A DNA stretch of 64,000 nucleotides. Source: Ascaphus truei. Its lineage: Eukaryota; Chordata; Amphibia; Anura; Ascaphidae. Under the pieces are notes generated by a model that made no database searches, was not told where the DNA came from, and worked only from the letters and a program-made list of their open reading frames with translations. Each line of letters begins with the position of its first letter. Position 1 is the stretch's first letter. Below, in pieces: positions 24,101 to 36,703 of the stretch. The stretch is taken from NCBI GenBank assembly GCA_036426205.1, contig CM071570.1, positions 53,279,087-53,343,086 on the forward strand. Direction: 5' to 3'. A program made the translations under genes and the position numbers.

Positions 24101-24829
24101 CAAGCTAGAGTTAGATGCTGAGATTTTTATTTTCTTGGGAAAGGAAATCATGCTACAAGTTTAATACTATTTATTTTTATTGGGGGGGATAGTTTCAGCA
24201 AAGTGGCTACATTACTACAGTACATAAATGATACTGTATATGAATGCCAGATTCTGACATTGAGCTGTTGAGCTTCAAAGTAAATGTGGGAGTGTGTACA
24301 TGGGACAGAAAGCAGACTGTTTGGGAAAATCTGACCTTCACAACTTACATATTTCTTCATAATATCCTTAGAGACTTTTAGCATTGATGCATACATACTC
24401 CATGTTGAAGCAATCTTTATGGCTAAAGATGTGTGAAACTGTCCAAAATGCATTTACAATATTTTAAGCGCCTTCCCCCCAAATTAAATTTTCTGCTAAA
24501 TGTTTTGCTAAGCCTCAAAGGGCTAATAATGATGCCAAATTAGTTGACTTTCAGCTAAATATTGCAGAAAGTGAGTAAAATACGGTGTGCCCTATACAGT
24601 ATATAGTCTCAGCATTAAGTAAATCTGGAGAATTTAGAGAATTTTGCACATTAATACTGTATATTAAATATACGTGCAAACCTTTGACATACAGTAAGGT
24701 CATGAACCATGCACAATTAGCTTTTTTTAGTCATGAAGAAAGCTGTGGTTCAGACAGGATTTTTAGAAAATCCACCATACTATTCATCAATGTGCAATTG
24801 CACTGGGTAGTCAAACAGCTCCATGAGAG
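24101..24829. other. AT-rich sequence, nothing recognised
   Basis: No supported feature apart from four TACAGTA/TACTGTA heptamers. Confidence 0.4.
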
Positions 24830-25394
24830 GAGAGTTCTGGATGTACCATATATAGCATGCATCCCGGCCGCTACTTCTTTTTCCTGGGCCCTTCCAATGT
24901 CAGTCCTGTCAGGTGCTGGCAGTGGAGGGGTTAATTCCTTCTTTAGGCTCTGTATGTGTATTGATGACTTGGATACATTTCAGGTATCCAAGGACAGGCC
25001 TAGCAACTACCAGAGAGTGTCAGCCTGAGAGAAGGATACTTATTGGTATCACTGCTTTTAGATGAACCAATCAGTATTCAACCTGTTCTGTTATGGGGCT
25101 GGTTTTCAACCCCCAATCTCAGGTTATAAATTCTGTCACTCTCCTAAATTCTGGGAGTTATGAATCTTCCTGGTTGTTCCTCGTAGTCAGTCTTTCCCCT
25201 CCTCCTCTGTAGCGAGGAGCCACTTCCTCCATCCCAAAAGGAGATGGGAGGAGAGTGTAGCAGGCCTGACATGGGCCAAATGCCTGAGTCAGGGCTCTGA
25301 CCGTCATGGGAGACAAGAGAGAAAAATGATACCTCTGTGCTCACTGTATTATTACCATCTGCCTGCAATAAAGCCAGTTGTATCAGAACCAGTG
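24830..25394 (+). repeat. LTR-like repeat, copy 3, left part
   Basis: Left part of an LTR-like repeat related to 4243-5090 (shared TCAGGGCTCTGACC near 25290, then CAATAAAG near 25368). It is cut at 25394 by the gypsy element and continues at 29831. The joined order polyadenylation signal, GGAGGCGCTG, CAGGTATAC matches the other copies. Confidence 0.5.
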
Positions 25395-25818
25395 TGTCAT
25401 ATTCTCTAGCCTGCTGTTCCCATGCTTGGCCACCGGGACTGCTGCACTCTCAATGTCTGGTTCTAGCCTGCAGTACCTATATTTGCCCACCGGGAGTGCT
25501 GCTGCTAACTAAGGAACATTCCCGACTCTATACCTGACACCTCTGCACCTGTGCTCCACCTCTCAGCCTGCCTATATAAACCTCCCTTTCCTGTTCCTCT
25601 TTGCCTGTTTTACTGGTTCCTTGCTCTCTCAGGTTCCTGTGTTTACTTGCTGTGCTAGCTATTGCTATCATCCTGTCCAGTTTCCTCGTTGCCGACCTCT
25701 GCTTGTTTTCCCTACTTCGCTACCTGCCGCCTGCCTCGGACCTCTGCTTGTTTCCTGACTTCGCTCCCTGCTGTTCCTGCCACTGGGATCCACTTCAGCG
25801 GAAGTCCAATCCTTGACA
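25395..25818 (+). mobile_element. Gypsy 5' LTR
   Basis: Begins TGTCATATTC and ends CCTTGACA, the usual TG...CA borders. It contains TATATAAA at 25573-25580 and a GCCTGTTT start-site region at 25603. It matches the 3' LTR (29397-29825) with a few substitutions and several one-base indels. The 5-bp duplication CAGTG lies just outside (25390-25394). Confidence 0.9.
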
Positions 25819-25832
25819 GAATAAACAGGCCC
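25819..25832 (+). promoter_or_regulatory. Predicted self-priming primer-binding site
   Basis: ATAAACAGGC (25821-25830), two bases after the 5' LTR, is the exact complement of GCCTGTTTAT at 29608-29617 in the 3' LTR, 30 bp after the TATA box, where the transcript should start. The 5' LTR copy keeps 8 of these bases. No tRNA-like TGG is seen. This matches the Tf1-type scheme in which the 5' end of the mRNA folds back to prime reverse transcription. Confidence 0.6.
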
Positions 25833-25836
25833 TACC

Positions 25837-26960
25837 ATGGATTCCGCTGGAACAGACCTGGCCCAGGCTTGGACACTGCAGGACTTACAACGTATCATGG
25901 TTGGTTTCCAAGAACAACAAGGACACCTTATCAAACGTCTTGGTCACGTGGAAGAACAGGATACCCTCCGGAAAGAACGGGATGCCCGCCAGGTAGAACA
26001 TGATGCCCGCTGGGAAGAATGTGTCGTCCACGTGGAAGGATGTGCCCTCCGCTCAGAGGAACGAGCTGCCGCCGCAGAAGCTGAAAACCGTGAACTACGT
26101 GCAGCTTTAATCACCGCATCTGTTCAAAAGACTCTGACTGTGCAAACCACGCCCCGTGTAACCCTTCCGGAAAAATTTGGAGGAAAAAGACAATCTTTTC
26201 GGGATTTCCTTAATCAATGCAGACATGTGTTGAAGCTTCAGCCTACCATCTATAATACCAACGAAGCCAAGGTTGGACTGATCATAACCCTGCTCAAGGA
26301 TGAGGCCCTTGCTTGGGTCTCCCCTATGTTAGAACAGGATAGCCCACTACTAAGGGATCTGGAGGAGTTCATCGTTGCCATGAGTCTTATTTTTGATGAC
26401 CCAAATCGTAGTGCAACCGCTGAGGCAACTCTGAACAATCTTCGTCAAGGAAGACGCTCGGCAGCTGAGTACGCCGCTGAATTCCGCAGATGGGTTAACG
26501 ATACTGAGTGGAATGAGGCCGCGCAGAAATATCATTTTCAGCAGTCCTCTCGGAGCAAGTTAAAGACAAACTAGCCCGGGTGGAGACCCCAGAGAGATTT
26601 CAGGACTTTGTTCGTTTATGCATCTAAATTGATCGCAGGCTTACGGAAAGACGATTGGAGAGACATGGGTTCATGCCAAGCAACCCCGGGTTTAGAGATG
26701 TCAGTACCCCAAGACGTTCCAGGGAGACTGAGGAGGAGCCGATGCAAGTAAATACACTGCGGGGACCCATCTCAACCGGGGAAAGGAATAGACGCCGAAC
26801 AGAAGATCTCTGTTTATATTGCGGAAACGATGGGCACTATCTCGCTGATTGCCCAAACAAGTCCAGGCAGTCTTCTTCCAGAGCCCTAGAAAAAATCAGC
26901 TGCACGCTATTTCAAAAACTGTTCACTCTGCTTCTCAAAGGAAAGATAACCCTCCTTCGC
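25837..26960 (+). pseudogene. gag: Gypsy gag (capsid and nucleocapsid)
   Basis: 25837-26574 encodes 245 residues: a charged coiled-coil-like N-terminus, then LPEKFGGKRQSFRDFLNQCR and EALAWVSPMLEQDSP, the capsid core of Tf1/sushi gag, also found in the domesticated PEG10/RTL proteins. A stop cuts the capsid. After a frame change 26655-26990 encodes a basic region and one zinc knuckle (CLYCGNDGHYLADC, C-x2-C-x4-H-x4-C). The start at 25837 follows the primer-binding site at the normal distance. The frame is broken at least twice. Confidence 0.85.
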
Positions 26961-27014
26961 TACACCCTCACCTCCTGGTTCCTATTATAATCGAGGAAGG
27001 AACACATCGTTTTT

Positions 27015-27880
27015 TCAACCACAGTAATGGTCGACTCAGGGGCGGCAGGGAATTTTATGGACATAGAATTCGCCAAGAACAATTCGGTATCATTTGTAGC
27101 CAAGGAATCGCCAGAATGGATGGAAGTCGTTGACGGTTCTCCCTTGAGCTCTGGACCTGTTACCCATGAAACTAGTAACTTAACACTAATCATGGAGCCC
27201 AATCACCAGGAGAAGATTTCATTTGGTCTCATTCCATCACCTTTGTTTCCAGTGATTCTGGGAATTCCATGTCTCATGATCCATAACCCACTAATCGACT
27301 GGAAGACCAAGACACTCACGTTTCCCTCGGAGCACTGTCAGCTAGCCTGTCTACCTAAAACTCCTATACCAGAGTGTGTAGGAATACATAAGATTTCCTC
27401 GTCTCAAGAAAATCTTCTGCCGGCTCCTTACTTTGAGTTTTTAGATGTGTGTGACAAGAAGAACGCGGATACGCTTCCCCCACATCGCTCTTATGACAGT
27501 CCCATTGAATTATTACCGGGTGCTGCTATTCCGTTTGGAAGAATTTATTCCCTCTCAGAACCGGAATTGAAGGTCCTCAATGACTACCTACAGGAGAACT
27601 TATCAAAGGGTTTTATCCGACCCTCTACTTCTCCAGCAGGCGCTGCGCTCTTCTTTGTGGGAAAGAAAGACGGTTCTCTATGCCCTGCATTGACTATCGG
27701 GAACTAAATAAGATAACGGTGAAGAACAGGTACCCATTACCTCTGATTCCTGAACTATTGGAACGAATTCGGTCAGGCAAAATCTTTACCAAATTAGATC
27801 TCAGAGGAGCGTATAATTTGGTCCGCATTCGACCCGGTGACGAATGGAAAAGCCGACGCCTTGTAACAGTCCTTTCCTAA
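27015..27880 (+). pseudogene. pol: Gypsy pol, protease and N-terminal reverse transcriptase
   Basis: 27027-27707 carries the retropepsin active-site triad VDSGAAGNF and the flap-side FPVILGIPCL, followed by PPHRSYDSPIELLPGA, the entry of the reverse transcriptase. After a one-base shift, 27680-27880 gives [20 protein letters not shown] and [15 protein letters not shown] (motif A with catalytic Asp). The frame ends at GDEWK. The YLDD box and RNase H, which should follow, are absent, so about 1.2 kb of pol has been deleted around 27850-27950. Confidence 0.85.
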
Positions 27881-27929
27881 TCCTAGTTCAGACAAAGAGC
27901 AAGAAGAAACTATTCTTCCAAAAAGAAAT

Positions 27930-29396
27930 TTTTTGGGCGTCACATTCTCCGCAGATCTCCTCATACGAATAAAGGGAGCCTACTCAAATGACTCTTTTCT
28001 TAAAAACCCTCCTCCGGAAGCAGAACTATATCTATGTGATGGTCTCTGGAACTGTAAGGATCGTCTGTTCGTCCCTAAGGAGGTAAAATTAGAGGTGCTC
28101 CAATTAATGCACGACTCCCGACCCGCTGGTCACCCAGGTGTCCTCAAGACACAGGAACTGTTGTCTCGCTCTTTTTGGTGGCCTAAATTAGCACAAGATG
28201 TTAAAGACTTTGTCTCTCCTGTGAGACTTGTGCTAGGACCAAGACCCCTCGAGCATCACCTGTGGGTTTACTGCAGCCTCTTCCGGTTCCAACTCGTCCT
28301 TGGGGGTCCATATCAATGGATTTTATTGTTGACCTGCCCCGATCAAATGGACATAATACCATCCTGGTAGTGGTGGATCGACTTACAAAGATGGCTCACT
28401 TCATTGCAGCACTGAATATTCCTTCTGCAGACCAGGCAGCCAAGTTGATTGTGAAAGAGGTGTTTTGGCTTCATGGGGCTCCTGATGCGAACATATCCGA
28501 TAGAGGGGTACAATTCACTTCAAAATTTTGGAGGACCTTCTGTTCCTCTCTAGGAATTCGTTTAAATTTATCGTCTGGCTATCATCCACAATCCAATGGC
28601 CAGACAGAAAGAACCAATCAGACTTTGGAACAATACTTACGATGTTTTGTTTGTCATCTCCAGGATGACTGGATTGATTTCCTACCATTAGCTGAGTTTT
28701 CATACAACAATTCACATCATTCTTCGACTCAGAAGAGCCCCTTTTTCTCAAATTATGGATTTCATCCAACCTTTATTCCTCGTTTTCCATCTTCGGGCCC
28801 CATTCCGGCAGTTACAGAGAAACTGGAGACTCTGCGAGACATCCAGGAGACCCGCAAAGAGACACTTCGTGAGACTCGAATAAAGTACAAAAGAGCAGCA
28901 GACCAACACCGCAGACCCTCCCCAGAATTTCAAGTCGGGGATAAAGTCTGGCTTTCTACAAGAAATCTACGTCTAAAGGTTCCAACCATTAAATTGGGCC
29001 AAAAATACATCGGGCCATTTCGCATCTCAGCACTAATAAATCCAGTGTCCTTCAGATTAGAGCTTCCTGAGACCATCAGAATACACCCTGTGTTTCATTC
29101 TTCTCTGCTGAAACCTTTCCGTGAGAATCCGTTTCCTGGATGGAGACTTCCTCCCCCTGAACCCATCCTCGTGGATAAAGAAGAGGAATTCATTGTGGAG
29201 AGAATTTTGGATTCCAGGTTACACCGAGGGAAACTACAGTACCTGGTTCACTGGGGGGGGCTATGGCAAGGAGGAAAGGTCTTGGGAACCCAAAGATTTT
29301 GTACATGCTCCACGACTAGTCAAAGCTTTTCAGCCGAGATATCCAGACAAGCCTAGCAAGGATCGTCCGGAGAACGCTCTTGGGAGGGGGGAGTAA
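27930..29396 (+). pseudogene. pol: Gypsy integrase with chromodomain
   Basis: 27933-28370 encodes the linker and the HHCC-domain histidines (LQLMHDSRPAGHPG). 28262-29356 carries the catalytic core: MDFIVDLPRS (first Asp), NISDRGVQFTSKFW (second Asp) and SGYHPQSNGQTERTNQ (Glu), then a GPFRI-type C-terminal domain. EEEFIVERILDSRLHRGKLQ near 29190 begins a chromodomain. An eight-G run near 29250 shifts the frame, and the chromodomain continues in the next frame as ERSWEPKDFVHAPRLV. A chromodomain places the element in the chromoviruses, in line with the Tf1/sushi gag and self-priming site. Confidence 0.88.
29380..29393 (+). promoter_or_regulatory. Polypurine tract
   Basis: A GGGAGGGGGGAG run lies directly before the 3' LTR, where plus-strand DNA synthesis is primed. 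Confidence 0.75.
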
Positions 29397-29825
29397 TGTC
29401 ATATTCTCTAGCCTGCTGTTCCCATGCTTGGCCACCGGGACTGCTGCCACTCTCAATGTCTGGTTCTAGCCTGCAGTACCTATATTTGCCCACCGGGAGT
29501 GCTGCTGCTAAACTAAGGAACATTCCAGACTCTGATACCTGACACCTCTGCACCTGTGCTCCACCTCTCAGCCTGCCTATATAAACCTCCCTTTCCTGTT
29601 CCTCTTTGCCTGTTTATACTGGTTCCTTCGCTTCTACAAGGTCCCTGTGTTTATTGCTGTGCTAGCTATTGCTATCATCCTGTTCCAGTTTCCTCGTTGC
29701 CGACCTCTGCTTGTTTCCTGACTTCGCTACCTGCCGCCTGCCTCGGACCTCTGCTTGTTTCCTGACTTCGCTCCCTGCTGTTCCTGCCACTGGGATCCAC
29801 TTCAGCCGAAGTCCAATCCTTGACA
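29397..29825 (+). mobile_element. Gypsy 3' LTR
   Basis: Same TGTCAT start and TTGACA end as the 5' LTR. TATATAAA is at 29578-29585. The CAGTG duplication follows at 29826-29830. Differences from the 5' LTR are mostly one-base indels, which could be decay or long-read sequencing errors. Confidence 0.9.
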
Positions 29826-30090
29826 CAGTGTGATTACTGTCTGCTGCTGTGAAGGAAGAACAAGATGTCAGTATGGGTCATCCCCTGCCCCTGCAGAGAA
29901 TCTATGCTGACTGGAGGCGCTGCACCCGTGAAGAACAAATGTAACCTGCACCCCTGTCCTGGTTCTCCTCACACCATCACGGAGCACTCAGTCCTACTGT
30001 TACAACAGGTATACAGCCCAATACCCTGAAGCAGTAGCCAGATATGAAGCAGACCACCCTCTCAATCTCACTTAGGGTGGGGGTACAAGG
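29826..30090 (+). repeat. LTR-like repeat, copy 3, right part
   Basis: Continues the repeat cut at 25394: GACTGGAGGCGCTGCACCCG near 29910, CCTGTCCTGGTTCTC, a CAGGTATAC splice-donor-like site near 30007 and a G-rich end. Confidence 0.55.
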
Positions 30091-31069
30091 GCTACACATA
30101 TAAGGAAGGAAATTGCAAGTGGGGAACAACATGTCACTTCAAGGATGCCTGTTCTGGTTGCAGAGGAATTCACCCTGTCCAGAGATGGGTCAAGAAAGGT
30201 ACAAGTTGGGAAGGAGTTGGTGCAGCTAAGGATGCTGCAAAGAAGGGTATTTATTCCCGTGAGCATTTCTGCGATGGAAGAGGGGCTCATCAAGTACTCG
30301 TTTAGGGCATGGTGTTCCACTGTGTCAATCTATTGGTTTATGGGCATTTTTTAAATATTGAAATGTAATGTATTTCATTTGCTGCTTCTTTTTTTGTTAC
30401 AGCTTGCCCATTCATTGTCATAGTGGGAAACTATGCCCATATGGCATGGTGTACCACTGTTCCAATCAATTGGTTTATTGGCATTTTTTTATTTGTAGCT
30501 TCCTGAGTTACAGGCCCCTGTTTAAAGTGCTTTATGCCTGTTTAAAGTGCTTTAGCCCTTTGCACTTTTCAGAGTTACTACAATTCAGCAATTCTGCAAA
30601 AAATGCGAGTTTGATCATTCGCTTGGATTTGCATAGCCGGAACAATACCACTTCTAAAAACGCCTTTTCCGCATGGTTTAAACATGCGAGACGGTCTTAC
30701 AGAATACAAAAACATGCAAATTCACTCGGAAAGGGCTCTTTTGACATAGAAGGACACAAATCAGAGCTACTAGAATATCCCATTGTGTTTTGTTGGTTGG
30801 GGTTATGATCGTTAAGCGACTGAGGGGGTTAACTAGAGACATCCTGACATCATGTTGGCTGCATCTGTATTGTAGCATCTATATGTACAGCTACATCTGC
30901 ATATACATCAGCCTTACTGCCTTTTATTACATTCAGACTGTCAGAACTAGCAGCATATTTTGCTTAACATTTTATGAGGAGACAAGTTTGGACAATATCA
31001 TGTTTAGATTGGGAGTGGCACATCAAATTGACAAACTTGCGCAAGGACAAAATTGTGGAAACTAGATGT
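30091..31069. repeat. Non-coding block with an internal duplication
   Basis: About 50 bp around GGCATGGTGTTCCACTGTGT (30306) recur at about 30440 (GGCATGGTGTACCACTGTTC), each followed by CAAT(C/T)(A/T)ATTGGTTTAT and GGCATTTTT. The open frames here (up to 146 residues) are not recognised and look like chance. Confidence 0.45.
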
Positions 31070-32931
31070 TTCTTTCCTATAAAAAATTATGTTAACATTT
31101 AACCACAACTAAGGTAGCATCTTTTATGAAGCAGTGTAAAATAACTTTAAATCTGTCCATAATCCAAAATAACATGTAAATTGTGAATTAAGTAAATGAT
31201 TTATAATTGTATAAAATCTAGTATTTAAAAAAAGCTTTGGAATTGGGAATTATAAATATGCATAAGAAAGTAAAGGAATAATAAGAGAAGAGAACATCCT
31301 CCTGAGACTTTACAAGCAACATTGTCCATTTGTAGAGTGTTTTAAGTATTATGCCAATTCTTGTTGTGTTTATGTAGTGCTTAGGACTTGCATTCAATGT
31401 TAATACGGTATACATCAGTTATAGCCCAGGAGAATAACGGCCTCCCTTTCCCAAAAGAGCTTTATGTGTAACAAGGGAATTCCTAACTGTGTATTATTAA
31501 ATGTGTAATGCTGAATGGAATTATTTTTCAATCCATGATTAGTAAAAGTGTTAATTTTAAAGAAGTTTTGCTTCTGTGATGATTTGTTTAGAATTATCAA
31601 AACAATATGAAGATTCTGTTTTGTAACTAATTTACCCAAAACACCACTTTATTTTACCCTTCTGTGTAGCACTCACTACTACAGCAGGGCTGCGGGTTGC
31701 TATTTTCTCATAACCCTAATACAGTACCATTCTTCACTTTGTGACTTCACCTTGTCCACACTAGTTTCTGACAACTTCTGCACAAAAACCCTGAATTCGT
31801 TTAGAATAGCCAAGAAATATGTTGAATAATATGTTTCACTTATTTTAGCATTTGGAAAATTTGTATGTGCTGATTTGTACAGTAGGTCACAATAGTTGCA
31901 ACATCTGCCATTTATCATTCTCATTTTTACAGTTAGATGTCAGGACCGACGCAATTTTATATGTTAGTCCTCTATGGCTCGTTGCTGCATCCCTACTACG
32001 TGGCCAATGCATGGCTTTGCATAACCCCCACATTTCGCGCCTAATCTCATTTCGGTTTGGTTTTGGGTGACGCGGGCCATAGAAAGGTTAGAATCCCTAT
32101 ACTAAGATTTTGTTTCAAATTTGTTTATTTGTTTCAAATTTGATTCAAAATTCAGTACAGTATTTCGTATGTACAAAACTTTTGTCTAATTTTAAATACT
32201 GCAATTATTTTCAAAGCAAATGTAAGTTTTATACTGTTTTATTAGTAACTTAAATAAGCGTAATGGTAATGCTAAATATTTATGCATTCTGTATATATTT
32301 TTGGTAAATCAAAAATGAAGCAGTTTTTATTGAATTTGTAAAAAAAAAGCTATTTTAATTTCAGCATACAAGTACATTTTATGTAATTTCGAAAAATACA
32401 ATTTTATTTTATGGATTAGTATTGTTTTTGTTTTCAATTACATGTGGGGGGCACCATAATCTTTTCAGTGTTTAGGGCCACTAAAGGTCTTAATCCGGCC
32501 CTGCATCAGGGCTGCCAATAGGGAAGGTGGAGAGGGGGGGATGGGGGCGGGGAAGTGGTGACAAATGTCCTGTGACTGGAAGAAAGGTCACAGCTAGTAA
32601 TGAGTTGCTCGTAGATGGCCCCTTTGACTACTAGGATGTTCATTTATATTTTAAAAATATGTGTATTTAATGTACTTTTATCATCTATTCTAGGTTGGTT
32701 TAGGTTATCATGTCTATGTACTGTATATAGTGACTATTATATTCATAGGCAAGAAAGAGCTGATGCCGGTCAATGTTTGCTAGGTGATACAAATTGGAGA
32801 TCATTTTTTGCAGTGGCCCGATATCAAAGGTTAGTGAATAGCCCGTGCACAAGTAATTTGGCATTAATAAATCATTTGCATACACCTAAATTGAAACGAC
32901 TAAAGCAAAAACTATCGTCAAAATCAAAGTT
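31070..32931. other. AT-rich sequence, nothing recognised
   Basis: No supported coding region. A segment near 32440-32510 ending TAATCCGGCCCTGC may be a DNA-transposon end but stands alone. Confidence 0.4.
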
Positions 32932-35200
32932 ACATAATTTCATAGTAGATGAGGTTGAAAAAAGATATGTCTAAATTTAGCATACTGTAGGTCGAAATTG
33001 ATGGACGACAGATACTTTATCCTATATCCGTACTTAGACTATATTGATCCAGAGGAAGGCAAACAAAAAACCCAGTGAAATATCATCCAATGATACAAAC
33101 ATAAGGGGAAATATAAATTCCTTCCTGACTCCAAGAATTGACAATCAGATTAATCCCTGGATCAACCTCCTTCTCATGTTTACTTATTTGATATATCCCT
33201 GTATACCTTTCCTTTCTAAGGAGATGTCCAACCTTTTTTTGAACAGCTCTACTGTATCTGAATCAGTTTCCATGGGTAATGAATTCCATTCTTTTTACCA
33301 ATTACTGTAAAGAACCCTTTCATTTGTTGCTGGTGAAATCGCCTTTCCTTTAACTTTAAGGGGTGACCCATGTCATTTGTACTGCCCTTGGGATGAATAG
33401 TTCTTTTGAAAGCTCCTTGTACTGTCCCTGAATATATTAGTATATAGTTATCATATCCCCTTTTAGACGCCTCTTTTAAAATGTATCTAATTTAGCTAGC
33501 CTCTCTTCATAAATCAGATTATCCACCCCTTTATTAATTGTGTGGCTCTTCTCTGCACTCTCTCTTGTTCTATAATGTATTTTCTAAGGAGTGGTGTCCA
33601 AAATTGTACTCCATATTCAAGTTGTGGTCTTTCTAATACTTTATAAAGGGGCATAATTAGGTTTATTTCCCTTCCATCCATTGCCTGTTTAATGCAAGAT
33701 AAGATCTTGTTTAACGTTGCAGCTACTGCATGACTTTGGGCACTATTGCTAAGTCTGCTGTCTACCAGCACTCCTAAATCCTTCTCCATCAAGGATTCCC
33801 TTCATTTATCCTCATTTAATTTGTAAGTCGCCTGTTTAGTCTTGTTTCCCAAATGCATAACCTTACATTTATCTGTATTAAACTTCATCTCCCATTTACC
33901 TGCCCAAGTTTCCAGTCTTTCCAAGTAATTCTGGAGAGAAATTACATCCTGCTCTGATTCCACTACCTTACACAATTTAGTGTCATCAGCAATTATGGAG
34001 ACTTTGCTCTCTATGCCAACCTCAAGGTCATTAATAAACAAGTTAAAAAACAGGGGTCAGAGTACCGATCCTTGAAGTGCTCCACTCACAACTTTGCCCA
34101 ACCTGAAAAAGTTCCATTTATGACAACTCTCTGTTGCCTATCCTTCAATCAGTTTTCAATCTAGGTGAAAATATTTTTACTGAGTCCAATTTGCTTTATT
34201 TAGTACATTAATCTCTTGTGTGGAACTGTATCAAAAGCCTTTGCAAAATCTAATTAGACCACATCAACTGCATTACCCTGGTCTAAATTCCTACTTACCT
34301 CCTCAAAGAAACTAATAAGGTTAGTTTGGCATGACCTATCCTTCATAAATCCATGTTGACTATTACTAATAATTTTGTTTACCATTAGGTATTCCTGAAT
34401 ATTATCCCGAACTAAAACTATGTAGCTTCACCACCATTGATGTCAGGCTTAGAGGTCTGTAATTCCCCGGTTGTGATCTTGGTCCATTTCTAAATATAGG
34501 CACCACATCTGTTTTACGCCAATCTTGTAGTACTGAGCCTGTGGAAATGTAGTTCTTGAATATTAAATGTAATTGTTGGCCTATTACCGAACTTAACTCC
34601 TTAAGAAGTCTTGGATGTATGCCAGCGGGCCAAGTGCCTTATTCACTTTAATTTTATCAAGCTGCCTATGAACTTTTTCCTCAGTTAACCAATTATTCGT
34701 TAATATATAAGTTGTTGTTTGCTCCTGTGGCATAACTATTGCAATTGATTCTTCCCTGGTAAACACAAAGGCAAAAAATGTGTTTAATACATCTGCTTTT
34801 TCCTCATCTCCAATAATCTGCCTTCCCATCTCACATGAAAGGTTCATATATTATCTTCTCTAATTTTTGGGTTATTAAGGTACTTAAAGAACTTTTTAGG
34901 GTCGATCTTACTTTCTATTGCAAATCTTTTTTCATTATCCATTTTTGATAATTTGATTGCACCATTGCAACTTCTTTTACATTTCTTATAATTTTTATAT
35001 GCCTCTGTTCTTTCTAAGTTTAAGAATCTTTACGCCTTCTTTTCTATTTCCTCCACTACTTGCTAATTAAGCCACATTGGTTTAGACGTATTTCTTTTAT
35101 AATTTTTAGCCAGGGGTATACATTGATAAGTGTGCTTTTCTAACAATGTTTTAAATACTGCCCCTTTATCTTCTAACATTTTCCTTGCAAAAACAGTGCT
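32932..35200 (-). mobile_element. CR1 LINE, copy 3, 5'-truncated
   Basis: 3' tail at 32932-32975. Minus-strand fragments: 33792-33514 encodes MEKDLGVLVDSRLSNSAQSH and the RRATQLIKG end; 34041-33802 encodes [14 protein letters not shown] (ADD catalytic box) and MKFNTDKCKVMHLGNKTK; 34847-34593 encodes NNWLTEEKVHRQLDKIKVNK. The element breaks off near 35200 at the same region that in copy 2 precedes the endonuclease. Frames are interrupted. Confidence 0.85.
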
Positions 35201-36703
35201 GTGACAGTTTACCACTTTGCTGTGACTGTATTAAATAGGTTAATAAAAAAATTGGTGCATAATACTGATAAGCCAATTTTTTTCATTTATCTACTGTACC
35301 TATAGTGAGTCTAGGTCATAAGGTGATCTTATATGTCTTTAACCTTTACAGTGCCCTTATACAATAGTTTTCAGGAAACACCACAGAATATGGCACAATG
35401 GGGACTTTTATGATTCTCCCTAAAAGTCATAATGTTTTTGCTTATGTCTAGGGCTAATTATTGTTGTTGCTCTGGGAGCATAGCAGGATAAATCAGAATG
35501 GAAGAGGGGCACTATCACGGTTATTCCACAAGTATTCTCTTAATAGCATTTTACAGTGTACTAACACTCCTTGTTTATCACATTAAACATACCTCGTGCC
35601 ATACCTTGCTCCTCTTCTTAGAACCCCATTAATTTGAGCTACAGGATCACTGCTCTATTAGTTTTAGAATCTATAGTTATCCTCTCTGAATTTGTTTTAT
35701 TCTACTACTATTAAAAGATCATTTTATACACTTGTGAAGGCTCTAGAGTGCATCGTACAGGGAACCTCTCTCTTGTTGCAACTCATTTGCCCAAATCATT
35801 CCCTGATAGCACCGTCCAGTGCAAACCTATTTATCAAGCTGAGCAGGCATTTTCTTAACCAGTGCATTACTAGTTGTGTAGGAGATAATAATATGTTTGG
35901 TGTTATAATAGCTGTTAATTGTGTTGGAAGAAGCAGCCTTGAAGATGATGATAAAAAAAACAGCCTATCCTTTTATTAGGGTAAACTCACTTCCCAATCC
36001 CTATCTTCAGGGCTGGGAGGATAGGCCTCTTACCAACCTCTGACCCTAAAATTCAAAGAGGTACCTTTAAGCAGGGGGCTCTTTATTTAAGTCTCTGGGT
36101 TGGTGTCCGTTGACGGGTTCCAGCGACCACTGTGTCCTGGAATATAGGGTCTGGTTTCCTGCGAATCTCATCTGGCAACACAGTCCCTCTTTGCTCAAGA
36201 GCCCTCTGCAGTTTGTGCAAACACATTTAAAGCTGCTTGATGAGCCAGGTGGAGACTGGCTAATTGACTCTAGTTATAATTAAACAGCTCCCTGCTGGAC
36301 TCATTAGCTACAGACAGGCTCTATGTGTGCTGCCTTTTAAAACCAGGGAAAGGCCCTGTCACAGTTATCTTCATCAAGAGTGTATGTCCCTGGTCGTGGT
36401 GAAAGGGAGAAGAGGCAAAACATTGTTAGATTCAGAAAAATCAGCACACAATATTACACAGCATATAATTATGGAGGTGGAGGAGTATGATGAATATGTT
36501 GATGATGATTATGTTGTAAGTGGTGGTATTAGAGATAAACAGGTGCAGAGAATGAGAACAGCTTCCAGAATGCCACTTAGGTCAGTAATATCAAGGTGCA
36601 ATGGGATAAAAGGAGCTGAAAACGCACTAATACCAAATAAAGTGCCTACCGATTGGCCCTGTGTAATACAGGTGGTGCTCCCTGGAGTAAAGTAGACACC
36701 CAA
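35201..36703. other. Unclassified, includes an LTR-like stretch
   Basis: 35990-36400 is GC-richer and has LTR-like features (CTTTATTTAAGTCTC, repeated short direct motifs), but no borders. An open frame at 36264-36695 (143 residues, with acidic EVEEYDEYVDDDY) is not recognised; nothing supports it as a gene. Confidence 0.35.

Noticed and set aside
36264..36695. 143-residue open frame with an acidic N-terminus
   Set aside because: No recognisable domain, no neighbour context and no sign of constraint; not called as a gene.
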